Source of the DNA: Microbacterium sp. SORGH_AS_0428
GTDB taxonomy: Bacteria; Actinomycetota; Actinomycetes; Actinomycetales; Microbacteriaceae
Length of the DNA stretch: 64,000 nt
Direction: 5' to 3'
Assembly: GCF_031453615.1 (NCBI RefSeq)
Contig: NZ_JAVIZT010000001.1
Location: 1,054,001-1,118,000, forward strand
Shown: positions 44,230 through 52,809 of the stretch, one piece after another
Position numbering within the stretch: position 1 is the stretch's first letter
How the letters are laid out: the number at the start of each line of letters is the position of its first letter
Program-made: the position numbers and the translations under genes
The notes under the pieces: generated by a model
What the model saw: only the letters and a program-made list of their open reading frames with translations
Database searches by the model: none
Told to the model about the DNA's origin: nothing

Positions 44230-45486
44230 ATGAGTCCCCTCAGCCGACAGCTCCCCGATCCGCGCGAACTCCTCGAGCTCATGCAGTTCAAGACGCCTGA
44301 TCTGAACGCCAAGCGCCGCCGCCTCTCTGCGGCCCTGACGATCGACGACCTCCGGCGCATCGCGAAGCGCCGCACCCCGAAAGCAGCCTTCGACTACACC
44401 GACGGCGCGGCGGATGGGGAGATCTCCCTGCAGCGGGCCCGCCAGGCGTTCCGCGACATCGAGTTCCACCCTTCGATCCTCCGCGACGTGTCACGGGTCG
44501 ACACCGCGACGACGATCTTCGGCGGACCCTCCGCCCTCCCCTTCGGCATCGCACCGACCGGCTTCACGCGCCTCATGCAGACGGAGGGCGAGTACGCCGG
44601 TGCCGCCGCCGCCGGTGCCGCCGGCATCCCCTTCACCCTCTCGACGCTCGGGACGACGTCGATCGAGAACGTGAAGGCGACCAACCCGAACGGGCGCAAC
44701 TGGTTCCAGCTGTACGTCATGCGCGACCGCGACATCTCCTACGGCCTCGTCGAACGGGCGGCCGCGGCGGGCTTCGACACGCTGTTCTTCACCGTCGACA
44801 CCCCCGTCGCCGGTGCGCGCCTGCGCGACAAGCGCAACGGATTCTCCATCCCGCCGCAGCTGAGCGTCGGCACCATCGTCAACGCCATCCCCCGCCCCTG
44901 GTGGTGGTTCGACTTCCTCACCACACCGAAGCTCGAGTTCGCGTCGCTGACCACGACCGGTGGCACCGTCGGTGAACTCCTCAACAACGCGATGGACCCG
45001 TCGATCTCCTTCGAGGACCTCGACATCATCCGCTCGCTCTGGCCCGGCAAGATCGTCATCAAGGGCGTGCAGAACGTTCCGGATGCGCGCAAGCTCGTCG
45101 ATCTCGGCGTGGACGGCCTCGTTCTCTCCAACCACGGCGGCCGCCAGCTCGACCGCGCCCCGATTCCGTTCCATCTGCTGCCCGAGGTGGTGCGCGAGGT
45201 CGGACGCGACACCGAGATCGCGATCGACACCGGCATCATGGACGGCGCCGACATCGTCGCCTCGATCGCGATGGGGGCGAAGTTCACCCTCATCGGCCGC
45301 GCATACCTCTACGGACTCATGGCGGGCGGCCGGGCCGGCGTCGACCGGGCGATCGCCATCCTCGCCGAGCAGGTCGAGCGCACCATGAAGCTGCTCCAGG
45401 TGAGCGAGCTCGCCGAGCTGACCCCGGCTCACGTGACCCAGTTGCAGCGTCTCGCACCGCGCGCCACGAGCGACGTACGGGTCTGA
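44230..45486 (+). CDS. lldD: FMN-dependent L-lactate dehydrogenase / alpha-hydroxy-acid dehydrogenase
   Basis: A 418-residue FMN enzyme. The barrel shows [73 protein letters not shown], the catalytic histidine in [13 protein letters not shown] and [21 protein letters not shown]. It oxidises L-lactate to pyruvate and feeds electrons to the membrane. ATG 44230 has AAGGA 5 nt upstream; ATG 44227 is also in frame. The N-terminal 40 residues are a small extension compared with E. coli LldD. Confidence 0.93.
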   Translation: MSPLSRQLPDPRELLELMQFKTPDLNAKRRRLSAALTIDDLRRIAKRRTPKAAFDYTDGAADGEISLQRARQAFRDIEFHPSILRDVSRVDTATTIFGGPSALPFGIAPTGFTRLMQTEGEYAGAAAAGAAGIPFTLSTLGTTSIENVKATNPNGRNWFQLYVMRDRDISYGLVERAAAAGFDTLFFTVDTPVAGARLRDKRNGFSIPPQLSVGTIVNAIPRPWWWFDFLTTPKLEFASLTTTGGTVGELLNNAMDPSISFEDLDIIRSLWPGKIVIKGVQNVPDARKLVDLGVDGLVLSNHGGRQLDRAPIPFHLLPEVVREVGRDTEIAIDTGIMDGADIVASIAMGAKFTLIGRAYLYGLMAGGRAGVDRAIAILAEQVERTMKLLQVSELAELTPAHVTQLQRLAPRATSDVRV

Positions 45487-45507
45487 CGCGCACGGTAGCG
45501 TGACCGG

Positions 45508-46074
45508 ATGCTGCCCGTCGTCCTTCGCACCGCACGCCTCGAGCTGTCGGCGCCGACCGCATCCGATGCTCAGGCCATCCACGACGCGTGCCAGGATCCT
45601 GCCATCGGGCATTTCACGACCGTCCCCTCGCCGTATCTGCGCCGGTACGCCGACGAGTTCGTGGCGCAGACGGCCGAGCACTGGGACGACCTCTCGCACG
45701 CGACGTGGGCGATCCGCCGCGACGGCGCGCTGTCGGGGATGATCGGCCTGCACCATCTGCAGGAGACGGGATCGGCGGAGCTCGGCTTCTGGGTGGCCGC
45801 TCCCGAGCGCGGGCGAGGCATCGTGCGGGAGGCGTCGGAAGCCGTCATCGACTGGGGTTTCGCGACCGACGCGCTCGAGCTCGTGCGTCTGGAGTGGCGC
45901 GCGGCTGTGGGCAACACGGCGTCCGCGCGGGCGGCGAAGGCGCTGGGCTTCCGGTTCGAAGGGACGCTGCGCCAGGCTCTGCGCAACGGCCATGGCGAGC
46001 GCAGCGACGGCTGGATCGCAAGTCTGCTGGCGACCGATGATCGCACGCCGCAGGAGTGGCCGATAGCCCTCTGA
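45508..46074 (+). CDS. GNAT-family N-acetyltransferase (RimJ/RimL-like)
   Basis: A 188-residue acetyltransferase: LRTARLELSAPTASDAQAIHDACQD at the start, then WAIRRDGALSGMIGLHHLQETGSAELGFWVAAPERGRGIVREASEAVIDWGF and the asparagine motif VGNTASARAAKALGFRFEGTLRQALRNGHGERSDGW. The pattern is that of ribosomal-protein acetyltransferases, but the acceptor is unknown. ATG 45508 lies 6 nt after TAGCGT (45496-45501). Confidence 0.88.
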   Translation: MLPVVLRTARLELSAPTASDAQAIHDACQDPAIGHFTTVPSPYLRRYADEFVAQTAEHWDDLSHATWAIRRDGALSGMIGLHHLQETGSAELGFWVAAPERGRGIVREASEAVIDWGFATDALELVRLEWRAAVGNTASARAAKALGFRFEGTLRQALRNGHGERSDGWIASLLATDDRTPQEWPIAL

Positions 46075-46105
46075 CACCGTCGGGCGCGCGTGGCAGGATG
46101 TCGCC

Positions 46106-46969
46106 ATGCCCGAGATGCCGGAGGTGCGGGGACTCGTCGACTTCCTCGGCGCGCGCCTGACGGAGCTTGCGATCACCCAGGCACGGGTCAGCGCGATCTC
46201 TGCGCTGAAGACCTACGACCCGCCCATCGAGGCTCTCGTGGGGGCTCGCGTTCAGAGCGTGGTCCGCCGCGGCAAGTTCGTCGACATCGCGACGGATGCG
46301 GGGGCGCACCTCGTCTTCCACCTGGCGAAGGCGGGGTGGCTGCGCTGGCACGACACGCTGCCGACGACGCTCATCAAACCGGGCCGCTCCCCCATCGCGC
46401 TGCGGGTGGGCTTCGCCGACGGTTCGGGGTTCGATCTGACCGAGGCGGGCACCAAGAAGTCGCTCGCCGTCTCGGTCGTGCGCGAACCCGACGAGGTTCC
46501 CGGCATCGCCCGGCTCGGCCCCGACCCGCTCGATCCCGCCTTCACGCGCGATGCACTGGCCGCGCTCCTGGCAGGTCGCCGTACGCAGATCAAGGGGGTC
46601 CTGCGGGATCAGTCGATCGTCGCCGGAATCGGCAACGCCTACTCCGACGAGATCCTCCACGTCGCGAAGCTCTCGCCGTATGCCCTCGCCGCGACCCTCG
46701 ACGACGCCGAGATCGACACTCTGTACGCCGCGACGATCGACACGCTGCGCGACGCGGTCGAGGCGGCATCCGGCAAGCCTCCTGCCGAGTTGAAGGACGC
46801 CAAGCGGCGGGGGATGCGGGTGCACGGCCGCCAGGGCGAGGCGTGCCCGGTGTGCGGTGACGTCGTGCGGTCGGTGTTCTTCGCCGACAACTCCCTCGAG
46901 TACTGCGCCACGTGCCAGACCGGCGGCAAGGTGCTGGCGGACCGACGCCTGTCGCGGCTGCTGAAGTGA
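46106..46969 (+). CDS. Fpg/Nei-family DNA glycosylase
   Basis: A 287-residue glycosylase. It begins MPEMPEV, placing the catalytic proline and glutamate at positions 2 and 3, which fixes the start. Next come the lysine region VVRRGKFVDIATDAG, the helix-two-turn-helix QSIVAGIGNAYSDEILH and a C-terminal zinc finger with CPVCGDVV and CATCQTGGK. Oxidised-base specificity (Fpg or Nei type) cannot be told by eye. CAGGAT (46094-46099) stands 6 nt before the ATG. Confidence 0.92.
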   Translation: MPEMPEVRGLVDFLGARLTELAITQARVSAISALKTYDPPIEALVGARVQSVVRRGKFVDIATDAGAHLVFHLAKAGWLRWHDTLPTTLIKPGRSPIALRVGFADGSGFDLTEAGTKKSLAVSVVREPDEVPGIARLGPDPLDPAFTRDALAALLAGRRTQIKGVLRDQSIVAGIGNAYSDEILHVAKLSPYALAATLDDAEIDTLYAATIDTLRDAVEAASGKPPAELKDAKRRGMRVHGRQGEACPVCGDVVRSVFFADNSLEYCATCQTGGKVLADRRLSRLLK

Positions 46970-47036
46970 GAGTCGTGTCGGTGCATGTCCGGGAATGAAA
47001 CAGACCATCCGGCGTTGACTACACTCAGTGCAGAAC

Positions 47037-47178
47037 GTGCTCCGGGGTCGGTGAGAATCCGAACCGGCGGTGACAGTCCGCGAGTGTGAACCTCTGTGAG
47101 GAGGGGATCACCGATCCGGTGGAACTCCGGGACCGACGGTGATGCGACGCAGGTCGCGAGTCCGGATGGGAGGCGCAC
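47037..47178 (+). promoter_or_regulatory. FMN riboswitch (RFN element)
   Basis: All conserved RFN segments are present in order: CTCCGGGGTCGGTGAGAATC, GAACCGGCGGTGACAGTCC, a variable stem at 47084-47106, GATCCGGTGGAACTCCGGGA, CCGACGGT and AGTCCGGATGGGAG. GTGC at 47037 closes with GCAC at 47175-47178. TACACT at 47020-47025 is the likely -10 box, placing the start near 47032. A hairpin (GCGGCG 47188-47193, CGCCGC 47204-47209) lies between aptamer and ribD. No U-tract follows, so control of translation is more likely than termination. Confidence 0.95.
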
Positions 47179-47248
47179 GAGCGCTCAGCGGCGTGTCCGC
47201 GAGCGCCGCGACGGCTACCCGGAGCCCGCCGATCAGGAGGCCCGAGAC

Positions 47249-48304
47249 ATGCCGGTGAGCGAGACCGAGGAACGCGCCATGGCGCGAGCGCTGGAGCTTG
47301 CCCGGCGAGGCCCCGTCGGCGTGAACCCTCAGGTGGGCGCCGTGCTCCTCTCCCCCGAGGGCGACGTGATCGCCGAGGGCTGGCACCACGGCGCCGGAAC
47401 GGCCCACGCCGAGGTCGACGCGCTGTCGCAGGCAGATCCGGATGCGGTGCGCGGCGCGACCGCCGTGGTCACCCTCGAGCCGTGCAACCACACCGGCCGC
47501 ACCGGCCCGTGCGCCCTCGCGCTCATCGAGGCGGGAGTCGCCCGGGTCGTCTACGCGATGAGCGATCCCACCCCGACCGCATCCGGCGGCGCCGAGCGCC
47601 TGCGCGCGGCCGGCGTCGAGACGGAGTCCGGCGTGCTCGCGGACGAGGCGCAGGAACTGCTCGCCTCGTGGGCCGAGGCGCAGCGGCTGGGGCGCCCGCA
47701 CGTCACCGTGAAGTGGGCGCAGAGCCTCGACGGCCGCGCGGCGGCGGCCGACGGCTCCAGTCAGTGGATCACCGGCTCCGAGGCTCGCGAGGACGTGCAT
47801 CGTCGGCGCGCGGGCGCCGACGCGATCATGGCGGGCACCGGCACCGTCCTCGCGGACGATCCGGCTCTGACCGCTCGCACACCCGACGGCGAGCTGCGGC
47901 CGACCCAGCCACGACCCGTCGTGGTCGGCGAACGCGACATCCCCTCCGACGCCGCCGTGCTCCGCCACCCGAAAGAGCCCTGGCACCTGCGCACGCGCGA
48001 TCTGCACGAGGTCCTGGCCACCCTGCACGAGCGTGGCATCCAGCGGGTCTTCGTGGAGGGCGGCCCGCACCTGCAGAGCGCTCTGCTGCGCGCGGGCCTC
48101 GTGGACGAGCTGCTGACCTACGTCGCCCCCGTGCTGCTGGGCGGCGAGCACGTCGCCCTCGACGACCTCGGTGTCGCCGACATCTCCCAGGCGCGTCGCC
48201 TGCAGCTGCTCGAGACCCGCCGGCTCGGCGACGACCTGCTGCTCATCTCACGGCCCGCCGCATCCGCCGAAAAACCCGCCTCCGATCGAGAAGGAGCCCA
48301 CTGA
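47249..48304 (+). CDS. ribD: Bifunctional riboflavin deaminase/reductase RibD
   Basis: A 351-residue fusion. The deaminase domain (about 1-150) has zinc ligands in AHAEVD (His53) and LEPCNHTGRTGPCA (Cys79, Cys88). The reductase domain has VKWAQSLDGRAAAADGSSQWITG, AIMAGTGTVLADDP and FVEGGPHLQSALL. It carries out steps two and three of riboflavin synthesis. ATG 47249 has AGGAGG 8 nt upstream, and the FMN riboswitch controls it. Confidence 0.96.
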   Translation: MPVSETEERAMARALELARRGPVGVNPQVGAVLLSPEGDVIAEGWHHGAGTAHAEVDALSQADPDAVRGATAVVTLEPCNHTGRTGPCALALIEAGVARVVYAMSDPTPTASGGAERLRAAGVETESGVLADEAQELLASWAEAQRLGRPHVTVKWAQSLDGRAAAADGSSQWITGSEAREDVHRRRAGADAIMAGTGTVLADDPALTARTPDGELRPTQPRPVVVGERDIPSDAAVLRHPKEPWHLRTRDLHEVLATLHERGIQRVFVEGGPHLQSALLRAGLVDELLTYVAPVLLGGEHVALDDLGVADISQARRLQLLETRRLGDDLLLISRPAASAEKPASDREGAH

Positions 48305-48933
48305 TGTTCACCGGGATCGTGGAAGAGATCGGCACCGTCACGCACACGGAGCCCTCGGGCGACGGCGTGCGGCTGACGGTCAACGCCCCTCGAGCGGTAT
48401 CGGATGCGGCGCACGGCGACTCGATCTCCGTCTCGGGCGTCTGCCTCACCGTCGTCGATCAGGGCGAGGACTGGTTCACCGCCGACGTCATGCGCCAGAC
48501 GCTCGACGTCACCGCGATCGGCGGCGTCGCAGCGGGAACGCCCGTCAACATCGAGCGCGCGACGGCCGCCGGCGGACGCCTGGGCGGCCACATCGTGCAG
48601 GGTCACGTCGACGGCACGGGCCGCGTGCTCGAGGTGCGCCCCGGCACCCAGTGGCGGGTCATCCGCATCTCGCTGCCGACGGACCTCGCCCCGCTGGTGG
48701 TCGACAAAGGCTCGATCGCGCTCGACGGCGTCTCCCTCACGGTGAGCGCCGCGAGCGACCCGTCCGCCGCAGAGCCCTGGTTCGAGGTGTCGCTGATCCC
48801 CGAGACACTCGCCGCCACGACGCTCGGCGCGCGCGTCGCGGGCGACGTCGTCAATCTGGAGACCGACATCCTGGCGCGTCACGTGCAGCGACTGCTGGCC
48901 TTCGCCCCCGCAACGGAAGGTGGCTCGCGATGA
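48304..48933 (+). CDS. ribE: Riboflavin synthase alpha subunit
   Basis: A 209-residue enzyme with two repeated lumazine-binding barrels: MFTGIVEEIGTV with VSGVCLTV in the first, and GGHIVQGHVDGTG with LDGVSLTV in the second. It dismutates two 6,7-dimethyl-8-ribityllumazine molecules to riboflavin. Its ATG overlaps the ribD stop by one base (TGATG), and its own stop overlaps ribBA in an ATGA, so the operon is tightly coupled. Confidence 0.96.
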   Translation: MFTGIVEEIGTVTHTEPSGDGVRLTVNAPRAVSDAAHGDSISVSGVCLTVVDQGEDWFTADVMRQTLDVTAIGGVAAGTPVNIERATAAGGRLGGHIVQGHVDGTGRVLEVRPGTQWRVIRISLPTDLAPLVVDKGSIALDGVSLTVSAASDPSAAEPWFEVSLIPETLAATTLGARVAGDVVNLETDILARHVQRLLAFAPATEGGSR

Positions 48934-50201
48934 GTCTGAGTTCCATTCCCGAGGCCCTCGAGGCCCTCGCCGCCGGTCGCCCGGTCATCGTCGCCGACGA
49001 CGAGAACCGTGAGAACGAGGGCGATGTGATCCTCTCGGCCCAGCTCGCGACCCCCGAGTGGATCGCGTGGACGGTGCGCTGGTCGAGCGGCTTCATCTGC
49101 GCACCCATGCCCGCGGAGTGGGCGGACCGCCTGGATCTTCCTCCCATGGTCGAGGTGAACCAGGATGCGCGCGGCACCGCGTACACGGTCAGCGTCGATG
49201 CCGCATCCGGCGTGACGACCGGCATCAGCGCCGCCGACCGGGCGCACACGCTGAACGTGCTGGCGGATCCGGCATCCGCGCCCTCCTCGGTGAACCGCCC
49301 GGGCCACATCCTGCCGCTGCGCGCGGTGGACGGCGGCGTGCGCGAGCGCGGCGGCCACACCGAGGCGGCTGTCGACCTCATGCGCCTGGCAGGGCTCGAG
49401 CCCGTCGGCGCGATCGCCGAGATCGTCGACGAGGACGGCAGCATGATGCGCCTTCCCGGTCTCATGGCGCTCGGCGAGCGCGACAATATCCCCGTCATCA
49501 CGATCGAGCAGCTCGTGGGCTACCTGGACGACGTGGACCCGCGCGAGGAGCCCTCTGCCGCGTCGTCGCACCGCCGTCGGGTGAGCTTGCGCGCCGAGGC
49601 GACCGTGCCCACCTCGCACGGCGAGTTCCGTTTCCTCGCCTACAAGGACCGCGTGACCGGCACGGACCACCTGGCCGTCGTCAAGGGTGAGCTCGATGAC
49701 GCGCCGCTCGTGCGCGTGCACTCCGAGTGCCTGACCGGCGAGGCCTTCGGTTCGCTGAAGTGCGAGTGCGGCCCGCAGCTGGATGCGGCGCTCGACCGCA
49801 TCGAGAAGGACGGCGGTGTCGTGGTGTACATGCGCGGACACGAGGGCCGCGGCATCGGCCTCATCAACAAGCTGCGCGCCTACAACCTGCAGGAGCGGGG
49901 TCTGGACACGGTCGATGCGAACCTGGCGCTGGGTCTTCCCGCCGATGCGCGTGACTACGCCGCCGCCGCCGGAATCCTCGCCGACCTCGGCGTCGAACGG
50001 GTACGCCTTCTGACCAACAACACCGACAAGGTCACGCAGTTGCGCGCCCTCGGTCTCGACGTCGTCGAGCAGGTTCCGCTGCTCGTGGGCGTCGGCCCCA
50101 ACAACCACCAGTACCTCGCCACCAAGCGCGACCGGATGGGACACATCATCGCGGACGAGGACCTCACCGAAGCGCTCGCGCAGATGAAGGAGAACCGATG
50201 A
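48930..50201 (+). CDS. ribBA: Bifunctional DHBP synthase / GTP cyclohydrolase II RibBA
   Basis: A 423-residue fusion. The RibB domain (1-200) has [29 protein letters not shown] and [16 protein letters not shown]. The RibA domain has zinc cysteines in [18 protein letters not shown], then [22 protein letters not shown] and [12 protein letters not shown]. It supplies both precursors of riboflavin. The ATGA overlaps at both ends keep it in frame with ribE and ribH. Confidence 0.96.
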   Translation: MSLSSIPEALEALAAGRPVIVADDENRENEGDVILSAQLATPEWIAWTVRWSSGFICAPMPAEWADRLDLPPMVEVNQDARGTAYTVSVDAASGVTTGISAADRAHTLNVLADPASAPSSVNRPGHILPLRAVDGGVRERGGHTEAAVDLMRLAGLEPVGAIAEIVDEDGSMMRLPGLMALGERDNIPVITIEQLVGYLDDVDPREEPSAASSHRRRVSLRAEATVPTSHGEFRFLAYKDRVTGTDHLAVVKGELDDAPLVRVHSECLTGEAFGSLKCECGPQLDAALDRIEKDGGVVVYMRGHEGRGIGLINKLRAYNLQERGLDTVDANLALGLPADARDYAAAAGILADLGVERVRLLTNNTDKVTQLRALGLDVVEQVPLLVGVGPNNHQYLATKRDRMGHIIADEDLTEALAQMKENR

Positions 50202-50671
50202 GCGGCCACGGCGCCCCCCAGCAGAGCGAGATCGACGCGCGCGGCCTTCGGGTCGTGATCGTCGCCGGCACCTGGCACGAGACGATCAGCGACGGGCTCA
50301 TCGCCGGCGCGGAGCGGGTGCTCACCGCATCCGGCGCCGACTACTCGCTCGTGCGCGTGGCGGGCTCGTTCGAGCTCCCCGTCGTCGCCAAGGCGGCGCT
50401 GGAGTCCGGCGCCGACGCGGTCATCGCCCTCGGTGTGATCATCCGCGGCGGCACCCCCCACTTCGAGTTCGTCTCCTCCGCCGCGACCGACGGCCTGACC
50501 CGCGTCGCCCTCGACACCGGCAAGCCCGTCGGCTTCGGGGTGCTGACGCTCGACGACGAGAAGCAGGGACTCGATCGCGCGGGGCTCTCCGGCTCGAAGG
50601 AGGACAAGGGCGCGGAGGCGGCGGATGCGGCACTGCGCACCGCCCTGACGCTGCGCGAGCTCCGCGGCTGA
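50198..50671 (+). CDS. ribH: 6,7-dimethyl-8-ribityllumazine synthase
   Basis: A 157-residue lumazine synthase. Motifs: [58 protein letters not shown] and the [18 protein letters not shown] segment where most family members have GVLT-x-T-x-EQ-A. It joins the RibA-pathway pyrimidine with the RibB product. It ends the riboflavin operon. Confidence 0.96.
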   Translation: MSGHGAPQQSEIDARGLRVVIVAGTWHETISDGLIAGAERVLTASGADYSLVRVAGSFELPVVAKAALESGADAVIALGVIIRGGTPHFEFVSSAATDGLTRVALDTGKPVGFGVLTLDDEKQGLDRAGLSGSKEDKGAEAADAALRTALTLRELRG

Positions 50672-50709
50672 GCGCCCTCGGAGAGCCAACCTTCAGTAAT
50701 ACATAAGGT

Positions 50710-51075
50710 ATGGTGGCGGCTATGGAGATCCTGCGTCACATCGTCGTCCTCGTGCACCTCGTCGGCTTCGCCATCCTCTTCGGAGCATGGGTCGTGGAGG
50801 CCGCGAGCCGCCGCATCCGCATCACCCGGCTCATGAGCCTGGGCATGACCGTCGCGGCGGTCGCCGGCCTCGCCCTCGCCGCCCCGTGGGGCATCGAGTA
50901 CGAGCTGAACTACGTCAAGATCGGCGTCAAGCTCGTCGTGCTGCTGGTCATCGCAGCGCTTCTGGGCATCGGCTCGGCCCGTCAGCGCCGCACCGGCTCG
51001 CTGCCCGCGGCGATCTTCTGGCCGATCGGCATCCTCACCCTCGCCAACGCCGCCATCGCCGTCATCTGGCGCTGA
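50710..51075 (+). CDS. Small four-helix membrane protein of unknown function
   Basis: A protein of up to 121 residues with four hydrophobic segments (about 8-28, 43-60, 70-87 and 98-118), no cytosolic domain, and basic loops (ASRRIRITR, SARQRRTGS). I do not recognise the family. Start choice is open: ATG 50710 would suit a -10 TAATAC at 50697, while GTG 50713 or ATG 50722 would suit TAAGGT at 50704-50709, which lies too close to the first ATG. It follows ribH by 38 nt and may partly read through from it. Confidence 0.7.
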   Translation: MVAAMEILRHIVVLVHLVGFAILFGAWVVEAASRRIRITRLMSLGMTVAAVAGLALAAPWGIEYELNYVKIGVKLVVLLVIAALLGIGSARQRRTGSLPAAIFWPIGILTLANAAIAVIWR

Positions 51076-51272
51076 GCGGTTCGCGTCCCGGCCCGCACGG
51101 CGCCGGGACGCGAACCCTGGGCGTAAACTGTGTGTCCGTGCGCCGGCCACACCGCCGACGCCCCGGTGACCCAGCGATGTGACGCCCGGTGCACCACCCC
51201 CGCCCGAGCTCTCGCCGCCGGCGCGTTCCCACGAGGACGCCTCTCGCTCTTCCGACAGGTCTGTCCTCCCCC

Positions 51273-52712
51273 ATGTCTTCTGCCACCGCAACGGCTCCCG
51301 CGAACTCCCGCGCCCGCGTCATCACCGCGAGCCTCGTGGGAACCACCATCGAGTTCTACGACTTCTACGCCTACGCGACCGCCGCCGTCCTCGTCTTCCC
51401 GATCCTCTTCTTCCCGACCGGCGACGACACCACGTCGCTGCTCGCCTCGTTCGGCGTCTTCGGCGCCGCGATGGTCGCCCGCCCGATCGGGGCGTTCGTC
51501 TTCGGCCACTTCGGCGACCGCTTCGGCCGCAAGGCGACGCTGGTCGTCTCATTGCTCACGATGGGTGTGGCGACCTTCCTCATCGGGTGCCTGCCCACCT
51601 ACCAGGTGGTCGGCTGGTGGGCGGCGCTGCTGCTGCTCGTGCTGCGTCTCGCGCAGGGCTTCGCGCTGGGCGGCGAGTGGTCGGGGGCCGCACTGGTCGC
51701 GACGGAGAACGCTCCGAAGGGCAAGCGCGCCTGGTACGGCACCTTCCCGCAGCTGGGTGCGCCGATCGGCTTTATCATCGCCAACACCATCTTCCTCGCG
51801 ATCAACTTCGCGCTCCCGCATCCCGACGGCACCGCGCAGCGCTCCGAGGCGTTCCTGGCCTGGGGATGGCGCGTGCCGTTCCTGTTCTCAGCCGTCATGG
51901 TGATCATCGGCCTCTGGGTGCGTCTGCGCCTGGTCGAGTCCGACACGTTCCAGAAGGCGGAGCAGAAGGGCGCACTGCGCAAGTTCCCCCTCGGCGAGGT
52001 CATCCGCGGCCACTGGCGTCCTCTGATCCTCGGCACGTTCATCATGCTCGCCACCTACGTGCTGTTCTATCTGATGACGAACTTCACCCTGACGTACGGC
52101 ACCAAGCCGACCCCCGCGGGCGCCGAGGCGGCGGCACAGGCATCCGGCACGGCGTTCGACGCCGGAGTGTATGTCGCCGGGCAGGGCTTCGGGTACATCG
52201 ACTTCGTGATCATGCAGATCATCGGCGTCGTGTTCTTCGGCATCTTCACGCTCCTGTCGGGACCGGTCGCCGACGCCATCGGACGCCGCAAGCTCCTCAT
52301 CTGGGTCACGGCCGCCATCATCGTGTTCGGACTCACGTTCAACCTGTTCCTGCTGCCCATGGCCGACCCGAAGTTCACGGGCGCTCTCACGCAGGCCTTC
52401 CTCGTGTTCGGCTTCATGCTCATGGGAGCCACGTTCGGACCGATGGGGGCGCTGCTGCCGGAGCTCTTCCCGACGAACGTGCGCTACACCGGTTCGGCGA
52501 TCTCGTACAACGTCGCCTCGATCCTCGGCGCGGCCGTCGCACCCTCGATCGCGCTCGGGCTGTGGGCCGCCGCCGGGGGTCAGCCCTGGCTCGTGGGTCT
52601 GTATCTGTCGGGATCGGCCGTGCTGACCCTCATCGCCCTGATCCTGTCGAAGGAGACCCGCGACATCGACTACGACGAGAACCTCGGTCTCGGCGAGACC
52701 GCCTCGCTGTAG
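51273..52712 (+). CDS. MFS transporter of the metabolite:H+ symporter (MHS) family
   Basis: A 479-residue transporter with 12 membrane segments. Family marks: ITASLVGTTIEFYDFYAYATAA at the first helix, FGHFGDRFGRKATLV between helices 2 and 3, LRLAQGFALGGEWSGAALVATENAP at helix 4, and GPMGALLPELFPTNVRYTGSAISYN later. The relatives carry shikimate, proline/betaine or dicarboxylates; the substrate here is unknown. No clear ribosome-binding site precedes ATG 51273. TAAACT at 51124-51129 is the best -10 candidate and would give a leader of over 130 nt. Confidence 0.88.
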   Translation: MSSATATAPANSRARVITASLVGTTIEFYDFYAYATAAVLVFPILFFPTGDDTTSLLASFGVFGAAMVARPIGAFVFGHFGDRFGRKATLVVSLLTMGVATFLIGCLPTYQVVGWWAALLLLVLRLAQGFALGGEWSGAALVATENAPKGKRAWYGTFPQLGAPIGFIIANTIFLAINFALPHPDGTAQRSEAFLAWGWRVPFLFSAVMVIIGLWVRLRLVESDTFQKAEQKGALRKFPLGEVIRGHWRPLILGTFIMLATYVLFYLMTNFTLTYGTKPTPAGAEAAAQASGTAFDAGVYVAGQGFGYIDFVIMQIIGVVFFGIFTLLSGPVADAIGRRKLLIWVTAAIIVFGLTFNLFLLPMADPKFTGALTQAFLVFGFMLMGATFGPMGALLPELFPTNVRYTGSAISYNVASILGAAVAPSIALGLWAAAGGQPWLVGLYLSGSAVLTLIALILSKETRDIDYDENLGLGETASL

Positions 52713-52809
52713 CCCCCGCATCCGGGTCCTTCTTCTTCCGCGAGCGGCGACCGCGGCGCGCGAGCGGAGGTACGGTCGAGGGAGGAAATCCCGCCGATCG
52801 AGGTCGCCC

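Noticed and set aside
51130..51182. Short leader frames (GTG 51132 or 51138, ending at 51182) before the MFS gene, and a cysteine-rich frame from GTG 51130
   Set aside because: Spacing to TAAACT does not match the 6-7 nt seen elsewhere, the frames are very short or run into the MFS gene, and there is no ribosome-binding site.
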